64,000 bases of DNA from Platerodrilus igneus (taxonomy: Eukaryota > Arthropoda > Insecta > Coleoptera > Lycidae), in NCBI GenBank assembly GCA_036346225.1, contig JARFIW010000831.1, forward strand, positions 2,604,001 through 2,668,000, in the 5' to 3' direction. The notes under the pieces are model-generated. The model was not told where the DNA came from and ran no database searches. It saw only the letters and a program-made list of their open reading frames with translations. This document shows, piece after piece, positions 12,801-22,242 of the stretch. Each line of letters starts with the position of its first letter. Positions within the stretch are counted from its first letter, which is position 1. The position numbers were made by a program, and so were the translations under genes.

Positions 12801-13022
12801 TGTCTTACAATGCTACACCGATCCCTATGATCTCTGCTACTTTAAGTACTGGAGCTGCTGCTCTCTTATGGGGACCTGTCATAGTCTGGTTTCCCACGAA
12901 AGATCCCACTAATCTGGTTAAACCTATAGTTCAGCTCTTTAGCTCACTGAAACACGTAAGTCATTTTACCCATTCTAATATTCTAGAACTTTTTCAAGAC
13001 CAGGTGCATTCAGAATGGGCTG
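9830..13022 (-). mobile_element. RTE-type LINE, copy 3, split by a nested LINE
   Basis: Identified by DNA similarity to the better-kept copies at 22243-25600 and 44480-47475. The 5' leader (13022-12640) has the same landmarks: AATGTGGTGGTTT, CCTTCCACATTG and GGGGGACTATTTTAACTCAG. The 3' part (10161-9830) has GTCTGTCCATAATATC and the CCTGAAATTCCCACA block. The piece 10162-11340 is a foreign LINE in the opposite orientation. On its two sides the RTE sequence resumes at CCACATTTTAA | GCAAAGCTTCT, which corresponds to continuous sequence in copy 1. Many stops and deletions leave no long reading frame. Its 5' end abuts the Crypton relic. RTE family name is from the protein of copy 1. Confidence 0.75.
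10162..11340 (+). mobile_element. RNase H-bearing LINE (R1/I-like), 3' part, nested in RTE copy 3
   Basis: The plus strand carries the C-terminal RNase H domain seen in R1/I/LOA-type LINEs. FTFTILCLDIQAAL is near 10550, FFWVPAHQGVQGNEEGDRL near 10680-10740 (the HxGxxGNExAD block), and GKQGAEAPYLEPEPRISLMG follows. After that come RCSTCESQKE near 11030 and an LRHRVLGSY-like end near 11100, the zinc-knuckle-like tail of such elements. It ends in a short (CTA)n run at about 11319-11340, a usual 3' terminus for R1/I-like elements. The 5' part is missing and frames are broken. It is clearly younger than the RTE copy that it interrupts. Confidence 0.8.
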
Positions 13023-13033
13023 GTAATTAATTC

Positions 13034-14037
13034 CCATGAAATTTTGGGAAAGGTACAAAGGTATGTATAGCACGTTTAAACTATGGCTACAAGAGAAGAG
13101 CAGTGTTATAAATGAAGAAAGTCTGATGTCATATTTTACATTGAAAAGTTTAAAATTTAAATCTCCATCAAGTTTATGGGCAAAGTATTTGATGTTAAGC
13201 ACAATAATTAATTTAAAGGATTACATAGATATTGCAAAATGCATCTGATTAATGGTTTTCCCAAAAAAGAAAAATCTGGGGTATCAATCTTAGAGATCCA
13301 AGAAGAAATAGTCAAATTCTTAAAGGATGCTCCCGATGAGCCTTATTTGATGATGAAGGTAGACTTTTATGAACTTTTTTTTTGTAAAGAGGTGCAATTT
13401 ATTTATTTTAAAGGTATGAATGATAATCGGCATAACCGACGCTGGTAGGAGAGAGGAATTAGTGAAAATTACTCTGCAAGATATTGCAGATCAGGAAATT
13501 TATAATTACTGTTCCAAATACAAGAACACATAGTTCTCGAACGTTTACATTAGTTCATGGTGAAAATGATGAAATTAGGTATCTTGATATATTTTTAAAA
13601 AATATTTAAATCTCAGACCACAAAATCTTTCCAATCAGCATCTTTTTTATTGTTAAAGGTGTGGCAAGTGCGTCATTCAAATTGTTGGTATTAGTACTAT
13701 GAGTAAGATACATTAAGAAATTGCAAAATATTTAAATCTAAGTAAGCTAATATCGTATACGGAATGATGCAACTTTATTATTGATAAACGCTGGAGTCAA
13801 TGTTTTGGCACTCAAATGTCATGGGGAATCGAAATCTTCTGCAGTGACCAAGGACTATGTAGAAGATTCTACACAAAACAAAATAGAATTCTGCAAAAAA
13901 AATTTTCGTAGAGCACACTAAATACATCAGGCACCTCAGATTATCCCACAGGATGCACCTAATAGTGATGGCTCGTCATATAATGTTACGTTTCATGTAG
14001 ATTGTAGTAATATTAAAAACATTGTGAATGAAAATTA
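13034..14037 (+). pseudogene. Crypton-type tyrosine recombinase relic
   Basis: The plus strand reads as a decayed YR-transposase of the Crypton kind. The N-terminal DNA-binding half is YKGMYSTFKLWLQEKSSV, SSLWAKYLMLSTI and VKFLKDAPDEPYLMMKV (13034-13360). The start of the catalytic domain, ITDAGRREELVKITL (near 13430-13460), includes the box I Arg in its first R-R. LNLRPQNLSNQ and EIAKYLNLS follow. The C-terminal part is LLINAGVNVLALKCHG (13765-13820), with the box II His, and AVTKDYVEDS, with the candidate nucleophile Tyr. It ends QIIPQDAPNSDGSSYNVTF...NIVNEN before a stop at 14035-14037. The segment that should hold the His-x-x-Arg motif just before LLINAG is deleted, and several stops occur, so it is dead. 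The 5' end abuts RTE copy 3. Confidence 0.7.
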
Positions 14038-15029
14038 ATAATTGTAGTAATTGCACTTTTCACTTTAATCAAAATAAATAGATATTACCAATAAATATTA
14101 CATGGCTTGTTTTTTTTTAGAGAATTTTATAAAGTCAATGCGTAAGTTTAATGTACGTATAACCGCAGAATTACTTATCATTTATGGATAACGACTTGTG
14201 TACTTTGATTGCTAACGAAAACCAGCATTCATTCAGTAAAATCAACTTACCATTTCTGGCAACAGTGACAGTAAATGATATAAAAGACATGATTGTGCAA
14301 AATATGTATTTTGTTTGTATTTAAAGTACTGTTTTTAATTCATACACATTTCTCTAAGCAGATATCACCATGTGATATTTATATTAGTGAAATGCAGGAC
14401 TTCTACCATCTATCAATTTCTTTTTACCGAAGTTCCTTGTAGCTATTTGATTAGTAGATTTTTCTGTAATACCTTTAAAAAACACTTTATGTATTAAAAA
14501 TCATCAGGCATTTGTTTAATCCTTAATACTGTCAACGTTTTTGAAAATAAAATATCTGTTAAATTTGACATGCAATCTTTTATTTTAATAATTGTTTTTA
14601 AAATTGCTTGGAACGCAAGAGAATAGTGCAACTTAGAATTTTACTAATATCTGTTATAAAATTTTTGTAAAAACAGGTTGCCATAAGTTGAAAATTTAAC
14701 AATTTAAACCCTTATGATGCTTTCAGACAATATATACATTTTTTAAATCTTGAACACAATGAGTGAATTATATGCAAATTTTTCTAATAGTTATACTTAC
14801 TAAAAACATACCAATTAAAAACAAAACATCGCACGATACGGTTTTGTAGCTTACTTATTGCAAAAGATATGTTGTTTTGCTTTATCTGCTCTAATTTTTC
14901 CAGATGTTATTTTAAGCATTAGTAGTTTAACTTTTTCCCTAAAATACTATTCAATATCATTACTAATTAAAAACAAAAAAGATAAATTGATATTAGTGTA
15001 GTTATCTTTAAATATATATTTTTTAATAG
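14038..15029. other. intron 1, 3' part
   Basis: AT-rich intron sequence ending in the acceptor TTTTTTAATAG at 15029. No other element recognised. Confidence 0.5.
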
Positions 15030-15236
15030 GCTCAAATTGAAGAAATGAAGAAAGAACTAGATGCTGCCAAATTAAAAATTCATGAATTAACTAGAGCTCT
15101 TGACGATTCCAAACGAACCGCAGAAGAATACCAATATAAATTAAATTTGGCTCTTAAAAGTGTTCGTTTTGTTGAAGACAATTTGCAACAAAAACGAGAA
15201 TCTGTAATCAAAACAAAACTACAACAAGAGTCAGCG
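15030..15236 (+). CDS. coiled-coil protein gene, coding exon 2
   Basis: This exon has 69 codons in phase 0 at both ends, from AQIEEMKKELDAAKLKIHEL to KTKLQQESA. The acceptor is TTTAATAG|GCTCAA and the donor GCG|GTGAGT. The peptide is a near-continuous heptad pattern without Pro, so it should form a parallel coiled coil that continues from exon 1 into exon 3. The next intron is about 16.4 kb and contains LINE B, LINE C with its nested insertions, and a SINE. Open frame, clean splice sites and amphipathic composition all agree. Confidence 0.82.
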
Positions 15237-15937
15237 GTGAGTTAAAATTTATTCATGTTTCTCCAAGGAATTTTTGTACTAAAACCAATTTGCAATAATT
15301 TCTATTGATAGTAATACCTGAAATGCATATGCTGGAAAACTATTTTATACGTTTCCAACATGGTTCACTATTAATACTTCAAATTTTATACTTGATGTAT
15401 TTAGACAATAAATTCAGAAAAGAACATTTTTTACCTATGCTGTTTTGTTTGTCGAATTGCTGCCTACCGAAACGTATTTTTACTATTTGTAGTAAAGTAC
15501 ATTTCAGTGGGCAGCAATTCGACGGAGATAATGATACAAATGTTTGCGAGCGACTATCTGTACCATTGTTGTTTACTAAAAATGTGCCTCTTTTCTGTGG
15601 GCTTGCGTTTCAAACAGTTTACTCATCCCTTACAAAGCAAATTAATCACTATATTATAAAATGTTAAGAAAAAAATTATTTTGAGGTGCAAGTTAAAATA
15701 AATAAGACATGATGTTTAATAAATTGTTTTCGAAAAAGTTTGCATGTTTTTGCATTTTTTAGATGCGTAATCGATGCTTAAATGAAGTTTCAAAAGTGAA
15801 AATACGTATGTAAAAAAGGCATTGAGAGGTGCAGAGAAAAAAGGTATATTGTTTAACATGAACCGTAATGAAAGTCATGTTCTCAGAACGTGACTAGCTC
15901 TACTAGTAAATAATATTCTGTGCCTGCACTAAACATT
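15237..15937. other. intron 2, start; contains a small hairpin
   Basis: Intronic, AT-rich. An inverted repeat TCGAATTGCTGCC at 15452-15464 pairs with GGCAGCAATTCGA at 15510-15522. The open frame across it (15305-15667) has no recognisable domain. Confidence 0.4.
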
Positions 15938-16169
15938 TTATTTATTTATTTATTTGTTTAAGTACTTTACAGGTTTACACCCTATTATAAAGTACATTCT
16001 ATTACAATAACATATTATTGAAACAAAACTCATAATATTTCCATTAATTGCACCTTTAAGTTCTTAAATGTAATGTTAAAGATACCACACTTGTCTTGAC
16101 ACGCATTATATGCTGCACATATCCTAAATATAATGGGATGGTATATTAAAGTTAATTCTAGCCAGGAAA

Positions 16170-18038
16170 CTAGGTTACATGAATAATTTTGTACAGATAT
16201 AATATGTTACACATTGTTCTTCGTTTCTCCAGGCTTATTAGATTATACTTACTACATAACCAGGCTTTTGATAATTGTCTATGATAGAAGCCTTGTTCTT
16301 TATAGTATAAGTATCGAAGTAATTTATTCTGTACTTTTTCAATTGATTGCATATGGCAAGGATAATAGGGACACCATATTACTGATTCATATTCTAACAG
16401 ACTTCTAACTAACGCAATGAACAAGCACTTTATACAATTTATATGACTAAATTCTTTTGTGTTTCTTACAATAAAACCATATGTTTTTATAGCTCTGTTT
16501 GTGATATTAGTAATATGGTTGTTAAATGTCAGTTTAGTATCAAATGTGACCACCAAGTCTTGCACTTCATTAACTCGCTCCAAAATCAATCCTTGCATAT
16601 GGTAGTCATAGATAATAGTTTCCTTTTTCCGTGTATATGACATTACCACACATTTATTTATATTAAACTGCAGACTATTATTATTGGACCATCTCACTAT
16701 ATTGTCAATATCTTTTTGTACTTCAATACAATCAATTTGTTTATATATTTTTAAGTCATCGGCAAACAATAGGCATGATGTATTTTCTGTAACTTGTGTG
16801 ATGCTATTTATGAACATTAGAAAGAGTAAGGGTCCAAGATTAGAGCCCTGTGGTACCCCAGATATTGGAGTGAATGGTACCGAGGAAAAACCTTTTACTA
16901 CTACTGTTTGCACTCTATCATTTAGGTAAGATGACATAAAGCTCTAATATCCTCTCTTATATCATTTTGTATTTTATTAATATAAGACTGATAAGCTACC
17001 TTAATATCATTTTTAATTTGTGTTCTAAGACTACTGATGTATATTTTTAACTGATCATAATCACCCATTTTCAATTGCTTTCTCAGCTTATCCTTCAGCC
17101 TGATATCACTTATAATTTGCTTATTAAACCATACAGGATATGTATGACGTTTTTGTGATTTCGGTACACACCTGTCAAGTACATCATAAATTTTAACATA
17201 AAATGCAGTTACAGCAGCATTAATATCTACATGCAATTTTAGGAATTGAAAATCCGTTTCTACGAGTAAATTATACAGTTTTATAAAATCTCCCTTTCTG
17301 AAATTATATTTCATGGGCTCCGGTATTAATGGTTTCCTCTTGGCTGCAGCTTTTAATAACCTTATTTGCAACGTGGGATAATAGTGATCCTCCCTGACCA
17401 AACTGAAGTCACTGCCTTCAACATTACAACTTAAGTTTGTTATTACAACATTCAATATACCACCAAATTGATTTTCAACCCTATTGTGCTGGGTACAATC
17501 ATAAAATTGCAGAAACTCGTGAAAGGCTTTTACTTTTACGTAGTTATCTCTGATGCCACCTTTATAATATTTATTTAATTTGTTATATTAAAATCACCCA
17601 AGATTATAAATTTGTTGGAATATAAGAAGTGCATATTTTCAATGCACTCATAAAATTCTTCATATCCTGTAATACTACAAGTGGGCACAATATACACAAT
17701 TATTATATATATATACTATAGTGCTGGTTAATATTTACTTTAACACACAATATATCCATGTCATCATTCACAAAATTTAATTCTTCTTTACAAATGTCAT
17801 ATGTATCCCTTGATGCAACAAGTACACCTCCACCTCGAGTTCTACCACTCAAGCTTTGGATTCTTGATACCATTATTACATTAAAATTATTTGACAAAAT
17901 TTCACTGGTATTAAAATCTTCAGCAAGCCATGTTTCTGGTAATACTACTATATTATACTCCTGTGATGTTGCAACTAGATTTTTATAGATTTCACAAACT
18001 TTAGTATATAATATAGATTTTGTTATTTGTTTTACCAA
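16170..18038 (-). pseudogene. LINE B ORF2 (endonuclease and partial reverse transcriptase)
   Basis: The endonuclease starts at 18038 (NIVVLPETWL, RTRGGGVLVAS). It breaks near 17703 and resumes with NKFIILGDFNI near 17600 and VREDHYYPTL near 17400. The linker to RT runs to QNDIREDIRAL near 16940. There the frame ends and a new one starts with SSYLNDRVQTVVVKGF, followed by SGVPQGSNLGPLLF, LLFADDLKIYKQ (catalytic FADD), SLQFNINKCVVMSY and a C-terminal LEKRRTMCNILYLYKI block to 16170. RT motifs that should come before GVPQG (including the one with the first catalytic Asp) are absent, so an internal deletion joined the two parts at about 16935. The remaining 255-residue RT frame has no stop, so the copy is fairly young. 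Confidence 0.85.
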
Positions 18039-19064
18039 TTAAGTTGGATTGGTATTGTTTCGAACTGTTGAAAAATTTTGATTCGTATTCCTGCTTTCTA
18101 AAAATTTCCTAACTGCTGTACCTGTTGGCCAAAAGGAAGCATCTAATAATGTAGCCATATAAGTAGAGTTAACTGTAATTTTGAACGAGCTATAACTGTT
18201 TGGAAATTTAGATTGTAATTTTTCAATTTTAGTGTCTGGGGCCACATTAATGTCTACATGATCTTTTAATTTATTGTTTATATATGCTAAGATTTTTTGT
18301 TCATTGGCATTGGGGTTAACTCTAGTCAAATGTATTTTTGAAATACGTATTCTATGGGTCACAGCAGTAAATCCATCAACTTCATCATTGCTATTGACAG
18401 AGGTACTTACTGCAACATTTCCAATTATTAGTTTGTTTTTGTAAGATGTATTAATAGAATAAACATTTGTATTTTTGTTGTTACTATCATTATCAATATT
18501 AAGAGTATTGACCTGAGGCATAACATTATGAACAGGTATATCATTATCAGCGACCTGTTTTTTTCTACTTTCCACATTCTGGTTCTTGTTATCAACTTTA
18601 TTGAAGTTTATTTGCTTATCAGGTATTTTCCTTACATTGGATGTATTATTCTTTTTATTATGTATTATTTCACTGGTAGTTTTTTCTGGAAACTGGTTGG
18701 CACTTGTAAGCAACTTTATTAGATCTACATTACTATTTTTCAAGATAACTATTTCCTCCTTTAGTTCCCTAATTTCTTGATGTAGAATCTTTATTTCACT
18801 TTGGACTACATTTCTCATCATAGGACTAAATGCTTCATTTTGTAGAAAAGCTTGAATATCATTAGAAATACCAGTTTTTAAATTCTTTTCTTCAGTCTGA
18901 GCTGATACATAATTATTAGTAACATAAATATCATTGTTACAATTCATGTCCTGTCCATTACCACTCTTCATATCCAAACAATCACCACAATAATAGAATT
19001 TCTCCCCATAATCATTAGTTTTAACAGTACCACTTCGTTCACTACATGAACAGTGTACTCTCAC
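18039..19064 (-). CDS. LINE B ORF1, nucleic-acid-binding protein (341 aa, intact frame)
   Basis: A full 341-codon frame begins MRVHCSCSERSGTVKTN. The N-terminus has paired cysteines (CSC near residue 5 and YYCGDC near 25-30), a small zinc-finger or PHD-like arrangement. Residues about 85-115 form a coiled coil (LHQEIRELKEEIVILKNSN). A low-complexity Asn-rich middle follows. The C-terminal part (about 225-325) reads RISKIHLTRVNPNANEQKI to DASFWPTGTAVRKF. This is the RRM-like module that precedes the apurinic endonuclease ORF in jockey/CR1-type LINEs. ORF1 proteins bind element RNA and act as chaperones in target-primed reverse transcription. Frame is intact, but the partner ORF2 is deleted, so the copy cannot be autonomous. 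Confidence 0.8.
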   Translation of the reverse strand: MRVHCSCSERSGTVKTNDYGEKFYYCGDCLDMKSGNGQDMNCNNDIYVTNNYVSAQTEEKNLKTGISNDIQAFLQNEAFSPMMRNVVQSEIKILHQEIRELKEEIVILKNSNVDLIKLLTSANQFPEKTTSEIIHNKKNNTSNVRKIPDKQINFNKVDNKNQNVESRKKQVADNDIPVHNVMPQVNTLNIDNDSNNKNTNVYSINTSYKNKLIIGNVAVSTSVNSNDEVDGFTAVTHRIRISKIHLTRVNPNANEQKILAYINNKLKDHVDINVAPDTKIEKLQSKFPNSYSSFKITVNSTYMATLLDASFWPTGTAVRKFLESRNTNQNFSTVRNNTNPT

Positions 19065-20631
19065 TCTGCATTTTGTTTAAGAGCTGCAGCTAAGAAGTCA
19101 AAGAGCCACATATGGATCGCGAGCCACGGTGTGTGGGTCACTGGTCTATACCATTCACCATCACAAAGCCATTCTACATTCTTGAGCAAATTAGATGAAT
19201 TATTAGAAAATCACATTCAAGGCAATGAAACTTTAATTATAATTGAGGATTTTAACATAAATTTTAACAATAAGGAAGCATACTACACAACATGACCAAT
19301 AATCATAATAAATCAACATGGACTGTACCAACTAATTAAAACAGATACCGGAATCGTGAATCAAAGTAAGACATTGACTTACTTATTATTAATGAAAATG
19401 ATTTGCCATGTACTTGATACCCCTAAAATTACAGATCACAATATAATTCTGATTGACAGCGAATGTGCCTTCAAAAAGATGAACCTGCAAATAATAAAAA
19501 GAAATTATAAGGCAATGCAGCTGGAGGAATATAAATCATCGTTGTTGGATACAAAGTGGGACAGTAACGAAAGTGGTATTAATATAATGAGTGATATGTT
19601 GGTTAGTTCTATAACAGGAAAATTAAATAAACTAACCCTATTAAAAGTAATTACCATACCGAATTGCAAAAAGCTATAAACAAAAGGGATGATACATACA
19701 AAACTGCTCAATTAACAGATTTGGTACAGGTCTGGAGTAATTTTTAAATGGCAAGAAATAATGTTGTAATGCTTATTTGGAGAACAAAGTATATATATTA
19801 TAATAGAAAAATCGATATGGAAAAGGTCAATTAAAAAAATATGCGGAGAACTGTAAGACAACGCTTATCTAGGCGGCAGAAATTAAATGATATAGGTATA
19901 ACTTTTACAGTGTTATATACTAAGGAGGACACCATCGCTCATGAATTCAACGACAACTTTTTTTAAGTAGTATTGATAATATTGTTAATCCGTTAAATAA
20001 TAATCCGAAAATAAATACAAACTTTAATGCGCAAAACAATACAATAAGGAATACATTTGAACCAGTTACAATGCAGGAACTAAAATTGTGTGTAAAATTA
20101 TTTAAAAATAAAGACAGTAATGTAGATGGGATAAATACTCGTATTCTGAAACTTGCTATAGATGTGGAGAAAAGTGTAGTTCCAGAAAACTGGAAGGTAT
20201 CAAAAATAATACCAATTAAAAAAGGGGCTAATACAGTATTATATTAGGAATTTAGACCCATAAATATGTTATCTCCTTATGAAAAGGTTTTAGAACTGAT
20301 TGTTGAAAACAGACTGCTGTTTTTTGAATTCCAATAATATTGTATGCGTTTATCAGGCAGGGTTTAGCAAAGATATTCTTGTGAATTGGCACTGCAATCA
20401 ATAATTACAACATGGTGCGGTATTTGTGGATTTCAAACACATTTGAGACTGTAAATCGAAAAGTACTTATTGGTAAAATGAGAGATATTGGAACTGGAGG
20501 AACTGTATTAAAATGGTTTGAAGGATTTCTATGTGAGAGATATCAAGTTACCCAATATAAAAGTTCAATTTCTAGTAAATTGAAAACAAGTTATGGAATA
20601 TCGCAGGCACCATTATTGTTTTTAATATATA

Positions 20632-21912
20632 GGGTGTTTCAAATTGCACGGTTATTTTTAAGAATAAGTAAAATATAGATGGCGCACTGAATTCGTGTGG
20701 GTATTTTGACATTTAAGAAGTGTGACGTATGACATTTATAAAAATGGCTTCGTACACGATACAACAACACGTTCAAATTGTTGAATTATTCTATGAAAAT
20801 CAGCGTTCTGTGATAAGTGTTTTTAGAAAATTACATGAATTTTATGGTTTACATAATCGTCTAGCTGAAAGCACTATTCGTCGAATTATTAAAATATTTC
20901 AAGAGACCGGTTCGATGGAAGATCAAAAAAGTAAAAAATACAGTCGTAGCGGTCGTTCACATGAAAATATTGATTTGGTTCATGATAGTGTTGCTGAAGA
21001 TACTAAAATGTCCATTAGACGACGTTCACAACAAGTTGGACTTAGTGGATCGACAACATGGCGTATTTTGCACGAGGATTTAGCTCTGAAGGCATATAAG
21101 GTTCAAATAACACAGGCACTAAAGCCATTAGATCATTTAAAATGTCGTTCATTTGTCAATTTCATCAATGAACAACAGACTGATTTTTCTCAAAAAATCA
21201 TGTTTTCCGATTAGGTACATTTTGAACTTGGTGGTTATGTTAATAAACAAAATTGTCGTAGCTGGGGTGAGTAAAATCCACGAATTATTCATGAGAAACC
21301 TATACACTCTAAAGAAGTTACTGTTTGGTGTGCATTATGGTCAGGTGGTGTAATTGGACCTTACTTCTTTGAAAATGCTGCTGGTGAAGCTGTAACTATC
21401 AATGGTGATCGATATCATCGGATGATAACCAAATTTTTGTGGCCTGAATTAATGCATATTGATCTAGAGGATATTTGGTTTCAACAGGATGGCCCTACAT
21501 CTCACTCTGCATAAGAAACAATTTCTTTATTGAGAGAAAAATTTCTTAAGAAACGATGATGTTAATTGGTCACCAAAATCATGTGATTTGACTCCACTAG
21601 ACTATTTTCTTTGGGCTTATGTTAAAAGTCAGGTTTATAAAAACAATCCACAACCGATTCCTGCTTTGAAAGATGAAATTATTGGTGTCATTGGTGAGAT
21701 AGAGCCTCAATTATGTCAAAATGTCATTGAAAATTTTAACAAAAGAGTGGACGTCTGTGGAGTTGCAAGAGGATGCCATTTGGCAGATATTATTTTTCGC
21801 ATATAAATGTCATTAGTGATACTTCAATTACCAATAAAAAGTTTTTGAAAATGAATGCAATTTATGTGTCTTATTTATTGTTTAAAAAAATCATGCAATT
21901 TGAAACACACTT
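20632..21912 (+). mobile_element. mariner/Tc1-type transposon (~1.28 kb) nested in LINE C
   Basis: Terminal inverted repeats are visible. The left end reads GGGTGTTTCAAATTGCA and the right end TGCAATTTGAAACACAC, and both ends are bounded by TA (20630-20631 and 21913-21914), the target site of this superfamily. The length is typical of mariner. The insertion lies in the RT region of LINE C between LLFLIY and INDIM. Removing the 1.28 kb restores the LINE order. Confidence 0.9.
20744..21806 (+). pseudogene. mariner-type transposase, interrupted by stops
   Basis: The frame opens with MASYTIQQHVQIVELFYENQ and has a helix-turn-helix region AESTIRRIIKIFQETGSMED. It reads to KIMFSD and stops at 21212-21214. 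That is exactly at the first catalytic aspartate: the next residues should be E-x-HF and the Glu codon is now TAG. Past it the same protein goes on: GGYVNKQNCRSWGE, SKEVTVWCALWSGGVIGPYF, then WFQQDGPTSHSA with the second catalytic Asp, and, in another frame, SCDLTPLDYFLWAYVKS with the third acidic position (D before TPLDYFLW). ADIIFRI ends it at 21806. At least two stops and one frameshift make it inactive. Confidence 0.88.
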
Positions 21913-22242
21913 TACATAAATGACATAATGACAATATTGGACACCTGCCATATATATTCAAATGTTTGCCAATGATTTGTTGATTTATTATAACGGAAAA
22001 ACTGTGAAGAAGTAACTATGAAGCTTACTGAACAATTGCAGAAACTGCATTTTTGGCTAGGTGAAAACAATTTAGTAATAAATCAGGAAAAAACTAAAGT
22101 AATGTTTTTAAAAAAGAAAAATATGGTAGAAACAGAATATAAGGTTGTCTTGAATGGAGTTGCATTAGACAGAGTATTTAATATAAACTACTGGGGTGTC
22201 ATAGATGATAGCAATTTAGAATTTAAATTACATGCACAGTGT

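Larger units (their letters stand above)
15938..19066 (-). mobile_element. LINE B: two-ORF jockey/CR1-like element with internal deletion
   Basis: Orientation is minus: ORF1 at 19064-18039, endonuclease from 18038, RT ending about 16170, and a 3' tail of AAAT units (plus-strand TTTA repeats at 15938-15962). Spacing ORF1 stop to ORF2 start is nil, as often in two-ORF LINEs. It lies in intron 2 and its 5' end sits back-to-back with LINE C. The copy is 5'-complete enough to keep ORF1 intact, but about half of the RT has been lost (see ORF2). Confidence 0.85.
19095..22242 (+). mobile_element. LINE C: endonuclease/RT, 5' part (interrupted by a mariner)
   Basis: The plus strand starts inside the endonuclease: GVWVTGLYHSPSQSHSTFLS, then TLIIIEDFNINF (GDFN site with G changed to E) and ITDHNIILID. 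After 20000 come the RT parts ELKLCVKLFKNKDSNVDGIN and WKVSKIIPIKKGAN, then FETVNRKVLIGKMRDIGTGG and YGISQAPLLFLIY up to 20630. Mariner DNA occupies 20632-21912. The LINE then resumes at 21915 with INDIM and NDLLIYYNGKTV, followed by WLGENNLVINQEKTKVMFLK and NLEFKLHA at 22235. RTE copy 1 starts there. The C-terminal end is at 26476-27000. Frames are broken in several places. Confidence 0.85.

Noticed and set aside
15305..15667. 120-codon open frame in intron 2
   Set aside because: Composition is like translated AT-rich intron, and it crosses a perfect hairpin; no domain recognised.
16214..16929. Plus-strand open frames within LINE B
   Set aside because: Antisense shadow of the RT domain, which carries GVPQG and FADD on the minus strand.
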